64,000 nt of DNA from the NCBI RefSeq assembly GCF_000577275.2, contig NZ_HG916852.1:2111001-2175000 (forward strand), given 5' to 3'. This DNA comes from Rhizobium favelukesii (GTDB lineage: Bacteria; Pseudomonadota; Alphaproteobacteria; Rhizobiales; Rhizobiaceae). This document shows, one piece after another, positions 36,058-44,326 of this stretch (its first letter is position 1; every line of letters starts with the position of its first letter). The notes below the pieces were generated by a model that did no database searches, was not told the origin of the DNA, and saw nothing but the letters and a program-made list of their open reading frames with translations. The position numbers were made by a program, and so were the translations under genes.

Positions 36058-36534
36058 TTAGTGTGCGGTGCTGACGTCGCGCTCGACGTACGCTTGGATG
36101 CGATCGACCAAAATCTCGGTTCCCTGCCGACGCGAGCCACCGTCGCCGTAACCATCGAGGAAGACGACTTGCTCCGTGAAGAGCATGGTTGTTCCTGATG
36201 GTGTCGCCTCGAAGGTGATTGTCGCGAGCGAGGCCGAAATGCGTGTTTCGCCAAGCTTCATGTCGTAAGCATAGATGATGCGGGCTTGCGACACGATGTC
36301 GAGGTAGCGCGCCTCGTACGCGTGCGGAACGCCGTTGCTGTCGGCAACGCGGTTCCGTTCCTGGCCGCCGACGCGGAAGTCTAGGCTATATTCGAGGGAT
36401 ACCCATTCGTCGTGGCAAGCAAACCACTGGCGCTTGGCCTCCGGATCGGCCCAGGCAGCAAAGACGCGTGAGACGGGCGCCCGCATCTTTCGCCCGATCG
36501 CGAATGTCTCGTGCATGGCGGAATGCTTCGTCAT
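36058..36534 (-). CDS. SRPBCC (AHSA1-type) domain protein
   Basis: This 158-residue protein has the same fold class as the product of 315-761: FAIGRKMRAPVSRVFAAWAD, RQWFACHDEW, FRVGGQERNRV, ATITFEATPSGTTMLFTEQVVFLDGYGD. The R-V-G-G segment is typical of ligand-binding AHSA1 proteins. Its start overlaps the ArsR stop by 4 bases, as the third gene of a GST-ArsR-SRPBCC operon. The likely role is binding or processing of a hydrophobic compound sensed by the regulator, but no substrate can be named. Confidence 0.88.
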   Translation of the reverse strand: MTKHSAMHETFAIGRKMRAPVSRVFAAWADPEAKRQWFACHDEWVSLEYSLDFRVGGQERNRVADSNGVPHAYEARYLDIVSQARIIYAYDMKLGETRISASLATITFEATPSGTTMLFTEQVVFLDGYGDGGSRRQGTEILVDRIQAYVERDVSTAH

Positions 36535-36875
36535 GTCGTTCTTCGCTCCGGTTGGTCGTCTGCGAGGAACTGCTCCAGGCGGTCGAAGGTTCTGTTCCAG
36601 CTTGCTTTGCGCTCGGCAAGCCAGCGCTCCATCTGCGCTAGCGCCTCCGTCTGCAGGCGATAGGTCCGCACACGGCCGCTCTTTTCCGAGCGGACGAGTC
36701 CGCTCTTTTCCAGAACCGCAAGGTGCTTCATAACAGTCGGAAGTGCCATCGACAGAGGCCCTGCGAGATCCGACACGGAGGCAGGCCCACGACCGAGACG
36801 ATCGATCATCCCGCGCCGGCTGCGGTCCGACAGCGCCTGGAACATCTGATCGAGCGCGGCAGGTTCGTGGATCAT
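36531..36875 (-). CDS. ArsR-family transcriptional regulator
   Basis: This 114-residue winged-helix protein begins DQMFQALSDRSRRGMIDRLGRGPASVSDLAGPLSMALPTVMKHLAVLEKSGLV, the classic ArsR helix-turn-helix. It lacks the metal-binding cysteines and is similar to regulators paired with SRPBCC proteins. It overlaps the GST gene upstream and the SRPBCC gene downstream by 4 bases each. It probably represses its own operon, with the 27-bp repeats at 37581-37657 as candidate sites. Confidence 0.92.
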   Translation of the reverse strand: MIHEPAALDQMFQALSDRSRRGMIDRLGRGPASVSDLAGPLSMALPTVMKHLAVLEKSGLVRSEKSGRVRTYRLQTEALAQMERWLAERKASWNRTFDRLEQFLADDQPERRTT

Positions 36876-37555
36876 TCCGCAGCTTCATCCGGTCGGAAGC
36901 GAGCAGGCAGCCGCTCGCGATAGGGATAGAACTTGAAGTATGGTCGCGCCTCTTCCAGAACGCGCGCAAACGACGGGCGCGCCAGAAGCCTGCTATAGTA
37001 GCCGTGCAATCTTGGCTGGTTCACGAAAGGCACAAGGGTCTCTGAGTAGAAGAGGGCGGGGGCGGCGGCACAATCGGCCATGGTGAAGCTGTCCCCGGCG
37101 ATCCATGGGTGATCGCCAAGTTGCTGCTCGATCAGGTCGTAGGCTTTCCGAAGGGCCGCCTCGGCCTGGACCACGCGGGCTGGATCGCCGCCGGCGCGCA
37201 GTCGTTCGGCGACGATCTGCTGCATCGGCTCCTGCACGTGCAGGTCGAAGCAACGATCCCACAGTCTAACTTCGAGCGCTTTATCGAAATCGTTCGGGAT
37301 AAGGGCATCCGCACCCGGATAATACCGATCGAGATACTCGATGATGATTGTCGTCTCGGGGATCGTGCGATCGCGCGCTTCATCGCGCAGCACCGGCATC
37401 TTGCCGAGCGGCGAGACGCTCAGGAACGCGGCTCTCGACGCCTCGTTTCCGAGGTCGACATGTACCGGCTCAAAGGGTGTGGCGTTCTCGTAAAGCGCGA
37501 CAAGGACCTTGTGGCAGAACGATGCAAGCGGATGACTGTGGAGGAAGAGCGACAT
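36872..37555 (-). CDS. Glutathione S-transferase family protein
   Basis: This 227-residue cytoplasmic protein has a thioredoxin-like N-domain (FLHSHPLASFCHKVLVALYEN, LGKMPVLRDEARDRTIPETTIIIEYLD) in which S-F-C-H-K replaces a classical active-site Tyr/Ser region, and an all-helical C-domain with WIAGDSFTMADCAAAPALFY. It may conjugate glutathione to an electrophile or act as a thiol transferase. It is the first gene of the GST-ArsR-SRPBCC operon, and the promoter lies in the 303-base gap to its right. Confidence 0.9.
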   Translation of the reverse strand: MSLFLHSHPLASFCHKVLVALYENATPFEPVHVDLGNEASRAAFLSVSPLGKMPVLRDEARDRTIPETTIIIEYLDRYYPGADALIPNDFDKALEVRLWDRCFDLHVQEPMQQIVAERLRAGGDPARVVQAEAALRKAYDLIEQQLGDHPWIAGDSFTMADCAAAPALFYSETLVPFVNQPRLHGYYSRLLARPSFARVLEEARPYFKFYPYRERLPARFRPDEAAE

Positions 37556-37580
37556 ACGGCCAGCCTTTCACGTTGTTTGA

Positions 37581-37657
37581 AAACTTGCGTGAATGGCTAA
37601 GTATCAGGCCATCGATGTATCTTCAATAAAAAAGTTGCGCGAATGGCTAACTATCAG
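37581..37657. repeat. Two 27-bp direct repeats in the GST operon promoter region
   Basis: The copies lie at 37581-37607 and 37631-37657, exactly 50 bases apart, and differ at three positions. The common core is TTGCG-N-GAATGGCTAA-N-TATCAG. They begin 25 bases upstream of the GST start. The gap 37556-37858 holds nothing else that looks coding. Five turns of DNA between copies would place two bound proteins on the same face of the helix, which fits an operator pair for the ArsR protein encoded in the operon. Confidence 0.6.
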
Positions 37658-37858
37658 CGGACGGAGGAGCCGCGATTGTTGGCCCGTTGTCCAGCCGCTT
37701 CGAACGCTGGGCGGGTGCGACGATTCCATGCGACCTCTCCTCAGGGTTGCTGATGAGAAGTTTAGCTTTAAATCATCATTCGTCTACCAATGGGTCGCAA
37801 TCAACGATTGCATTCAGTGGCCCCGGCGATGTATCGCGATATTCCGTCGCTGCTGGTA

Positions 37859-38674
37859 TCAGCCAAGGCGCGCGATGACCAGATGGCCCGGGCTTGGATG
37901 ACCTTCCTGCATGCGCACGTTGATCCCTCTCATCTCGACGAGTTCGAACCCGGTCGCTGCGAGCCGATCGCTGATATAGGCGGCGGAATGAAGGAAACGC
38001 TGATGGGGTCCGACCATGTAGGGTTGGCCCTTGGCCTCGGCTTCGGGGAGCTCTTCCGACGAGAAGATGAAAAGGCCACCTGGGTTGAGGTTTTCGGCGG
38101 CACCGAAGAACAGCGGTTCGAGCGCGCCTAAATAAGGCAGGACGTCTGTTGCGGTGATGAGGTCGAATGGATCCTCGTCATTGTCATCCAGGAACTCCTC
38201 GACTTCTGCGACGAAGAGCGTTTCGTAGAGCTCTTTTTCGTGGGCGATCTCGACCATCTTCTCGGAGATATCGAGGCCCGTCATGTCCTCACAGAGATCG
38301 CCGAGCGCGCCGGCGGTGAGGCCGGTGCCGCAGCCGAGATCGAGCATGCGCTTGAAGGGGCCGAGGTTGAGCTCCTGCAGGCGCTGGCGGACCATCATCG
38401 GTACGTGGTAGCCGAGCTGTTCCACCAAAACATCCTCGAAGACCTCGGCGTGCTGGTCGAACAAGGTCTCGACATAGGCATCCGGCGCCTTGGTCGGCGT
38501 TTCGCCGCGTCCCATGGAGGCGATCCTGACGGCTGCGCCCCCACGGTCTTCGGGATCGATGGCGAGCACTTCCTCATAGGCTTTCACAGCCGCATCGACA
38601 TCACCTGCCTTCTCGAGAGCAAGCGCCCGGTCGTAGGCTTCCGCAAGTGCGTCTTCGTCGATCTTCTTGGCCAT
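37859..38674 (-). CDS. TPR-containing class I methyltransferase
   Basis: This 271-residue protein starts with a single TPR-like hairpin (LAEAYDRALALEKAGDVDAAVKAYEEVLAIDPED) and has a C-terminal SAM-dependent methyltransferase domain. Motif I is MLDLGCGTGLTAGALGDL, followed by GLDISEKMVEIAHEK and DLITATDVLPYLG, and post-motif LNPGGLFIFSSEEL. Such fusions are common in rhizobia, with unknown substrate; the TPR part probably recruits a protein. It stands alone, pointing leftward, upstream of the GST operon. Confidence 0.88.
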   Translation of the reverse strand: MAKKIDEDALAEAYDRALALEKAGDVDAAVKAYEEVLAIDPEDRGGAAVRIASMGRGETPTKAPDAYVETLFDQHAEVFEDVLVEQLGYHVPMMVRQRLQELNLGPFKRMLDLGCGTGLTAGALGDLCEDMTGLDISEKMVEIAHEKELYETLFVAEVEEFLDDNDEDPFDLITATDVLPYLGALEPLFFGAAENLNPGGLFIFSSEELPEAEAKGQPYMVGPHQRFLHSAAYISDRLAATGFELVEMRGINVRMQEGHPSPGHLVIARLG

Positions 38675-38799
38675 AGCAATCCACCACCGTTTTTATTCCA
38701 GAGCTGCGTCTACGGCGACTGAATGCCTTTTGCATTGGCAACGTTCGGGGAGCAGAATAAGCTCCCTCTAATGGATAAAAACAAAATGGAGGAAATGCC

Positions 38800-39522
38800 A
38801 TGGTTGCCGAAATCAGCAAGGCAAATTTCGAGAAGGAGTTGGACAGTCCGCGCCCGGGGCTTCCGGCGAGCCCCGGGGAGATCACGAATACGCTCAGCCA
38901 CTACTATCGTGGCGAGCTCGGCCGGATGATAAGCTGGCGCGATCGCATCGACCGAACATCCAACTGGGCCATCACGGTTGCGGCAGCGCTGCTTTCGGTA
39001 TCTCTCTCGACACCGACCTCTCACCATGGCGTGCTGCTTTTCGGTATGATGCTGATCACGCTGCTGCTGCTCATCGAGGCGCGCCGCTACCGTTTCTTCG
39101 ATATTTACCGTGCCCGCGTGCGAAAGCTCGAGCGGGGATATTTTGCTCAAATTCTTGCGCCAGACGGCGAGCCCAAAGCCGATTGGGCCGGCGCCATCGC
39201 CAAAAGTTTGCGCAAGCCGCAATTTCTGCTGAGCTATCGCGGGGCGGTGCAACGCCGCCTGCGCCGGAACTATTGCTGGATGTACCTCATCCTGCTTCTC
39301 GCATGGTGCCTGAAGATCACGACACCCAAGCTTCAGACCGAAGGCAATCCGCTAACGCAGGCGCATTCCTGGACCTATGTCATCGACAACGCGGCGCTTG
39401 GCCCTATCCCCGGTTTGGCCGTGCTCTGTATCGTCGCGCTGGCCTATCTCGGCATTCTATATGGCGCACTGCGTCGCCAGATGGACGAAGGCGAGTTCGT
39501 CCAAGGGGAGGCTCATGTCTGA
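38800..39522 (+). CDS. DUF2270 integral membrane protein
   Basis: This 240-residue protein has the family layout: an amphipathic N-terminus (ITNTLSHYYRGELGRMISWRDRID), two adjacent membrane helices (TSNWAITVAAALLSVSLS; GVLLFGMMLITLLLLIEARRYRF), a central cytoplasmic region with RVRKLERGYFAQIL, and two more helices (YLILLLAWCLKIT; PGLAVLCIVALAYLGILYG). DUF2270 proteins have no known function. The ATG at 38800 has a GGAGGAA site. It diverges from the TPR methyltransferase. Confidence 0.85.
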   Translation: MVAEISKANFEKELDSPRPGLPASPGEITNTLSHYYRGELGRMISWRDRIDRTSNWAITVAAALLSVSLSTPTSHHGVLLFGMMLITLLLLIEARRYRFFDIYRARVRKLERGYFAQILAPDGEPKADWAGAIAKSLRKPQFLLSYRGAVQRRLRRNYCWMYLILLLAWCLKITTPKLQTEGNPLTQAHSWTYVIDNAALGPIPGLAVLCIVALAYLGILYGALRRQMDEGEFVQGEAHV

Positions 39523-39537
39523 CCAGCCGCTGCACGG

Positions 39538-39804
39538 TCAGTTGAGGATGAACTCACCTTTCAGCGCACGCCATTCGGTCGCCGAGATGAGCTTGCGGTG
39601 TATGTAGCGTACCGAATGCAGCGGCCCGTCGAGCTTTTCCTGCCAGAATTTGAGGAAGCCGCGCATCTCGGGAAAGTCCGGAGCAAGATCGTAGTCCTGC
39701 CAGATGTAGGTCTGAAGAATCGTCTGGTGATCCGGCATGCGGTAGATGATCTGGGCGGTCGTGAGGCCGTAGCCTCGAAGCTGCCTTTCCATGTCCTTGT
39801 GCAT
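39538..39804 (-). CDS. Usg family protein
   Basis: This 88-residue protein matches the small Usg family found in alphaproteobacteria: QLRGYGLTTAQIIYRMPDH, LQTYIWQDYDLAPDFPEM, LKFWQEKLDGPLHSVRYIHRKLI and a W-R-x-L-x-G-E-F end. The family name comes from its position near tryptophan genes in other species; the function is unknown. It faces the DUF2270 gene with 15 bases between the stops. Confidence 0.88.
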   Translation of the reverse strand: MHKDMERQLRGYGLTTAQIIYRMPDHQTILQTYIWQDYDLAPDFPEMRGFLKFWQEKLDGPLHSVRYIHRKLISATEWRALKGEFILN

Positions 39805-39962
39805 CGTCGTCTCGCTTCTCGTTCCAATGATCGCGCATTAGCGATCCTTGAAATGGAACCATGACATGCTTAACCGAAGCGAGACGAATTGCTAGAGGAA
39901 TATGGATTTATTCTGAAATTTCAATTCGTTAGCAGCTCTCTTTGGCGAGTGCTGCCAAGTCC

Positions 39963-40793
39963 TTAGCGTTTCAGGTGGCGGGTCAGGCGACGCTCGATCC
40001 AGCCCCAGAGATGGCGTAGCGCTTCGACCATGCTGAGATAGAAGATCGCCGCCCAGAGATAGGTCTGATAATCGAAGGTGCGCGAGAAGGCGTAACGCGT
40101 TTCACCCATCAGGTCGAGGACGGTGATGATGGCAACGACCGCCGAGCCTTTGATCAGCAGGATGATCTCATTGCCGTAGGGCCGCAAGGCGACGATCAGC
40201 GCTTGCGGCAGGATGATCTTGCGGAAGGCGATGATCTTGTGGATGCCGAGCGAGGCTGCGGCCTCGTGCTGGCCGCGCGGAACGCTCTGGACGGCGCCAC
40301 GCAGGATTTCAGCCTGATAGGCGGCGGTATTGATGGTCATCGCAAACAGGCCGCAGTACCAGGCTTCGCGGAAGAACCACCATAAGCCGACAGCTTCCAG
40401 TTGTGGACGGAAACTGCCCAGGCCATAGTAAATGAGGAAGAGCTGGGCCAGCAGCGGCGTGCCACGGAACACATAGACGTAGCAGTAGGCGATGCCATTG
40501 ATGAACCTGTTCTTTGACATGCGGGCAAAGGCCAGCGGCAACGACAGGATCGCTCCGAAGAACACCGAGATCGCCACCAGCGCGATCGTCGTGTACAGGC
40601 CATGCAAATAGCGGGGGCCGTAGCGGGTGAACTTCTCGGGATCCCAGCCGCTCACCACCATCGCGATAAGGGCGGCGGCAAGGACGATCCAGATGGCGAC
40701 GACGACGTAGCCGGTGATGCGCGTGGCGGTGATCGGCTTGTGCGCTTGCTTCGGCGCCGGCTGCGCCGGAATGAGCGTCTGGGCATGGCTCAT
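39963..40793 (-). CDS. Polar amino-acid ABC transporter, permease (HisM/OccM-like)
   Basis: This 276-residue inner-membrane permease has an extended N-terminus, then GYVVVAIWIVLAAALIAMV and the TIGR01726-type permease domain (LHGLYTTIALVAISVFFGAILSLPLAFARMS, YVYVFRGTPLLAQLFLIYYGLG, EAAASLGIHKIIAFRKIILPQALIVALRPYGNEII). Its start overlaps the HisQ-like gene by 4 bases. It would heterodimerise with that permease. No ATPase gene follows within 160 bases, and the next gene downstream is unrelated. Confidence 0.92.
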   Translation of the reverse strand: MSHAQTLIPAQPAPKQAHKPITATRITGYVVVAIWIVLAAALIAMVVSGWDPEKFTRYGPRYLHGLYTTIALVAISVFFGAILSLPLAFARMSKNRFINGIAYCYVYVFRGTPLLAQLFLIYYGLGSFRPQLEAVGLWWFFREAWYCGLFAMTINTAAYQAEILRGAVQSVPRGQHEAAASLGIHKIIAFRKIILPQALIVALRPYGNEIILLIKGSAVVAIITVLDLMGETRYAFSRTFDYQTYLWAAIFYLSMVEALRHLWGWIERRLTRHLKR

Positions 40794-41593
40794 CGGCTGA
40801 TCTCCGACCGCTTGGCCCACCGCTCGATGTAGCTGAGGCCGAAGGAGGAAATGACGGCAAGGCCGAGATAGAGAGCGCAGGCGACGGTATAAAACAGGAA
40901 CGCCTGCTTGGTGACCTTAACGGCGACACCGGTCTGCCGCAGGATATCGGCAAGGCCGATGATCGAGACGTAGGACGTATCCTTGAGAAGGATCATCCAG
41001 AGGTTCACCAAGCCGGGAAGGGCGATGCGCACGAGTTGCGGCAGCACGATCAAGAGTAGGGTTCGCCCGCGATGAAAGCCCAGAGCGTCCCCTGCCTCGT
41101 ACTGGCCCTTCGGAATGGCCCGGAAAGCCGACAGCAACACTTCCGAGCAATAGGCGGAGAATACAACCGAAAGCGCAATCATGCCCGCGAAGAAGGCGTT
41201 GATTTCGATGCGGCCGTCGTAGCCTATCGAGGCGAGGACCGACTGGATCAGGATCTGCATGCCGTAATAGATGATGAACAGGGTCAGCAGTTCCGGCAGG
41301 CCACGAAAGATCGTGGTGTAGATGCCGGCGGCCAGACGAACCGATTTCTCTTCCGATTGCTGGCCGAGCGCCACGAGAAAGCCGATGATAAGTCCGATTG
41401 GCAGGGTAACCAGCGCGACCGCAACGGTGACCTTCAGGCCGGCGGCGATCTCATCGCCCCAACCGGTGTCGCCACAGGCCAGGATCGTCGAAGAGGCGAA
41501 CCAGGTGAAGAGTCCTGCAGGTCCGCAAAGCGGATCGAAGATATACCCAATCCAGGCCCAGAATGAGCCTAGCGCGGAAAATAATCCGCCCAT
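40790..41593 (-). CDS. Polar amino-acid ABC transporter, permease (HisQ/OccQ-like)
   Basis: This 267-residue permease has a periplasmic loop between its first helix and the transport domain containing FDPLCGPAGLFTWFASSTILACGDTGWGDEI. The transport core is IAAGLKVTVAVALVTLPIGLIIGFLVALGQ, YTTIFRGLPELLTLFIIYYGMQ and the EAA-like ALGFHRGRTLLLIVLPQLVRIALPGLVNLWM. It is separated from its binding protein gene by 113 bases that contain a terminator-like hairpin. Confidence 0.92.
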   Translation of the reverse strand: MGGLFSALGSFWAWIGYIFDPLCGPAGLFTWFASSTILACGDTGWGDEIAAGLKVTVAVALVTLPIGLIIGFLVALGQQSEEKSVRLAAGIYTTIFRGLPELLTLFIIYYGMQILIQSVLASIGYDGRIEINAFFAGMIALSVVFSAYCSEVLLSAFRAIPKGQYEAGDALGFHRGRTLLLIVLPQLVRIALPGLVNLWMILLKDTSYVSIIGLADILRQTGVAVKVTKQAFLFYTVACALYLGLAVISSFGLSYIERWAKRSEISR

Positions 41594-41651
41594 GCCAGTT
41601 TTCCCCTCGCGGTTTGTACCGCTTTGATCTTTCCATTCTTGTCAAACAAAA

Positions 41652-41678
41652 ATGGCGGAAGAGCAAGCCTTCCGCCAT
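41652..41678 (-). terminator. Terminator-like hairpin between binding protein and permease genes
   Basis: ATGGCGGAAG and CTTCCGCCAT form a perfect 10-base stem with a 7-base loop, followed on the leftward strand by TTTTTG. It lies 28 bases after the binding protein stop. Partial termination here would give an excess of the binding protein over the permeases. Confidence 0.75.
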
Positions 41679-41706
41679 CAGCTTTATGAGCGACCTACAG
41701 CTTTTC

Positions 41707-42483
41707 TTATTGGCCGTAAACGTCGAAGTCGAAGTACTTGTCCTGGATCTTCTTGTATTCACCGCTGGTGCGGATCGCAGCAATCGCCGTGTTCAACTTT
41801 TCGCGCAGTGCGTCGTCACCCTTGCGCACGGCAATGCCTGCACCAACGCCGTTGATTTCCTTGTCGACTGGCAGGGGCGTCAGGATCTTGCAGCATGCGC
41901 CGGCATCCGACTTGACCCACTGCGACAGAACGACGATGTCATCGATGACGGCGTCGACGCGGCCATTCGTGATGTCGAGCTTGTACTCGTCTGCGGTCGG
42001 ATAGAGTTTCAGCTCGGTATCGGGCAGGTGCTTTTCAGCATAGTTCGAGTGGGTGGTGGAGGTCTGTGCACCGATCGTCTTGCCCTTCAGGCCGGCAACG
42101 TCGGTGACGGTCGAATCCTTCGGTACGGCGATTGCCGGCGGGGTGTTGTAGTACTTGTTCGTGAAGTCGACGAGCTTCGAGCGTTCCGGCGTGATCGACA
42201 TCGACGAGATGATCATGTCGAACTTCTTGGCCTGCAGCGCGGGAATGATGCCGTCCCAGTCGCTGCTGACGATGGTGCACTCGGCCTTCATCTCGGCGCA
42301 GAGCGCGCGGGCAATGTCCATGTCGAAGCCCAGGAACTGGCCGCTGGCGTCAACATATTCGAAGGGCGGATAAGTCGAGTCCGTGCCGATGACATACTTC
42401 TCGCCATCAGCCATCGCGGCGCCTGCGAAAAGAGACATCGCGGCGACGGAAGCGGCGGCGAGAATACGGGTGGAGATACGCAT
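41707..42483 (-). CDS. Polar amino-acid ABC transporter, binding protein
   Basis: This 258-residue periplasmic protein has a signal peptide (STRILAAASVAAMSLFAGAAMA) and a type II binding fold of the LAO/HisJ family: VIGTDSTYPPFEYVDASGQFLGFDMDIARAL, WDGIIPALQAKKFDMIISSMSITPER, GLKGKTIGAQTSTTHSNYAEKH and GRVDAVIDDIVVL. The D-S-T-Y-P-P-F start and R in S-I-T-P-E-R contact the ligand amino group and carboxylate in known members. Specificity, perhaps for basic amino acids or opines, is uncertain. The start is followed upstream by 212 bases of promoter region ending at the IS element. Confidence 0.93.
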   Translation of the reverse strand: MRISTRILAAASVAAMSLFAGAAMADGEKYVIGTDSTYPPFEYVDASGQFLGFDMDIARALCAEMKAECTIVSSDWDGIIPALQAKKFDMIISSMSITPERSKLVDFTNKYYNTPPAIAVPKDSTVTDVAGLKGKTIGAQTSTTHSNYAEKHLPDTELKLYPTADEYKLDITNGRVDAVIDDIVVLSQWVKSDAGACCKILTPLPVDKEINGVGAGIAVRKGDDALREKLNTAIAAIRTSGEYKKIQDKYFDFDVYGQ

Positions 42484-42695
42484 GTTAGTCCTCTCTGTTG
42501 GTGCCGCCGTTCGTATTTTTCTTTTGCGACGGAGGCAGAATGGGGCGGTGCGGACACTGCCTTGGCGCGATAATCAAACCTTTTTCAGCGGAATTGCAAC
42601 TGGAATCGCAGGGGCGCGGCGGACAGCCAACTATGGCGAAGATGAACAATGCCGCACTGCCACATTCATACCGGGTTAATAGTCCAGTTCCTAAG

Positions 42696-44209
42696 CTCGA
42701 CTTTGTACATTATGCAGCGAAGCAAAGTGCTTGTGTCATCCGCTTGAGGCGGCTTGGTTGAGTTTCAGGAATGTCCGGGTCTGGCGGGTGCTGTCGATAA
42801 ATATCCTGATCCCACAGGATCATGCGAACCGCACCGATGGCATCGGAGAAGGTGAACTCTGTTTTCTTGTACCAGGCGGCGGCATAGGGAAGGACGCCAT
42901 GACCGAGCAGATCGCATGCCCAGAGTGTGACGAGGCTGTAGAGCGCCAGCAGCGACGGGGTCGTGCGCATGATGGCTTTGTCGTTCCACTGCCGTTGGGT
43001 TTCCACGCCAAGATGCGCTCGCGTTTCGGCGAAGGTGACCTCGATCTGCCAGCGCCGAACGAAATAGGCAATGATCTGAGCGGGCTCAAGGTTGACGTTG
43101 GTGCTCATGAACGCCTGGGGTTCACGACGGCCTGATGGATCGCGAACGAGAACCCAGCGAATTGGTCTTGGGGGCGTTCCACGCCGATACCAGAGGCCGG
43201 TTCCTGATGTGACATCAAGGGTTTTGTCGGTTTGCTTGCCGTACCAGGACGATGCGACGATGCGCTGCCACTCGGTCTTTGCGTCTTTGAGGAGCGTTTT
43301 CAGTTTCGGCAATGGCCTGCCTTTTTGCGCCGGTCGCCCGAGCGTATGTTCGTGCCGTTGATCTGGTGGAGCAAAGAGACTGGCATCCAGACGCAACCGC
43401 GTGATGAGAGTGGCCGTGTCGGGAAGAGCCGCAGCCAGTGTATGAACGGCAAAGCTGCTATCGCCGACAAAGATGATTTCGCGGCCCGGCAGCCAGCGGC
43501 AAAGCTGCAAGACGCCTTGCCTTGCCCAATCAGTCAGCAGCTTGTGCTTTCGGCCCTTCTTCTGATCATGGCGCTCAGAGGGACACAGGATCGTCAGCAC
43601 CGGCAGGGCTTTAATACATTTTGCCCATGGGACAGGTGAAAGAACCATGAAGCTCAACCATCTCAAGCCGCTGGCCTTGACAAAGTGGCCATGGCTGGAG
43701 CGCACCGGGTCACGATAAATTCCACGCGCGGCGATGCGTTGGCCCCAACGCCGTTCGATTGTATCATCCATGCCAATCACGACAGGGCCCTCGGGCACGA
43801 GCCGGGCAACAATGATGGACAGCAGACGGGCCGCCAACGTGCGAGGGTTCCAGCGGGCTCGGTTGAGGAGTTGATGATAGGCGGCAAAATTACTTACCTC
43901 CGCGCGTCCGGTGATGCGCAGGCAGGCCGTCACCGTTCGCTTGCCAGGCGAAAGGAGCGCACCCATCACCAGGACCAGCAGATGCTCCCAGCTTGGCGCG
44001 GTAAACCAGAAACGAAACGGCGACAGCCATTTGCGAAGGATGTGGGGGACCGCGTCTCCCGGCTCACGGCTACAATCATGTTGTTCGCTCATCCATTCGT
44101 TCGAATCCGATCAAACGAATGGCGCAAGGCCGGGACCCTGCGGCGAATTGATTCACCCAGGGCTGCTCAGATGCCCCCGAAATCACCACCGATTTTGTAC
44201 AAAGTCGAG
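42696..44209. mobile_element. Complete insertion sequence, 1,514 bp, DDE transposase (IS701-like)
   Basis: The ends are perfect 14-base terminal inverted repeats, CTCGACTTTGTACA at 42696-42709 and TGTACAAAGTCGAG at 44196-44209. They are flanked by the direct repeat CTAAG at 42691-42695 and 44210-44214, a 5-base target duplication. The element encodes one intact leftward transposase and sits between the amino-acid binding protein promoter and the OmpA-family gene. Intact ends, matching duplications and an uninterrupted gene indicate a recent insertion. Family assignment is by transposase sequence; IS701 elements usually duplicate 4 bases. Confidence 0.92.
42710..44092 (-). CDS. IS transposase (DDE_5/IS701-like)
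   Basis: This 460-residue transposase catalyses cutting and joining of the element's ends. It has an N-terminal helical part (WEHLLVLVMGALLSPGKRTVT), the first catalytic Asp region PVVIGMDDTIERRWGQRI, the family segment DPVRSSHGHFVKASGLRW, the second Asp in REIIFVGDSSFAVHTL, and the Glu in VRRWQIEVTFAETRAHLGVE. The reading frame is intact, so the enzyme is probably active. The stop codon at 42710 directly adjoins the left inverted repeat. Confidence 0.92.
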   Translation of the reverse strand: MSEQHDCSREPGDAVPHILRKWLSPFRFWFTAPSWEHLLVLVMGALLSPGKRTVTACLRITGRAEVSNFAAYHQLLNRARWNPRTLAARLLSIIVARLVPEGPVVIGMDDTIERRWGQRIAARGIYRDPVRSSHGHFVKASGLRWLSFMVLSPVPWAKCIKALPVLTILCPSERHDQKKGRKHKLLTDWARQGVLQLCRWLPGREIIFVGDSSFAVHTLAAALPDTATLITRLRLDASLFAPPDQRHEHTLGRPAQKGRPLPKLKTLLKDAKTEWQRIVASSWYGKQTDKTLDVTSGTGLWYRRGTPPRPIRWVLVRDPSGRREPQAFMSTNVNLEPAQIIAYFVRRWQIEVTFAETRAHLGVETQRQWNDKAIMRTTPSLLALYSLVTLWACDLLGHGVLPYAAAWYKKTEFTFSDAIGAVRMILWDQDIYRQHPPDPDIPETQPSRLKRMTQALCFAA

Positions 44210-44326
44210 CTAAGACTCGTGGAACAAATGCAGTCCTCGCGCGGTTGTCGCCGCGGGTGAGTGCCCCAAAATCGGACGTGGCCACGACCGCGTCTCAAAA
44301 AGCATAAAAGTCAACGAGGAGCCCCT

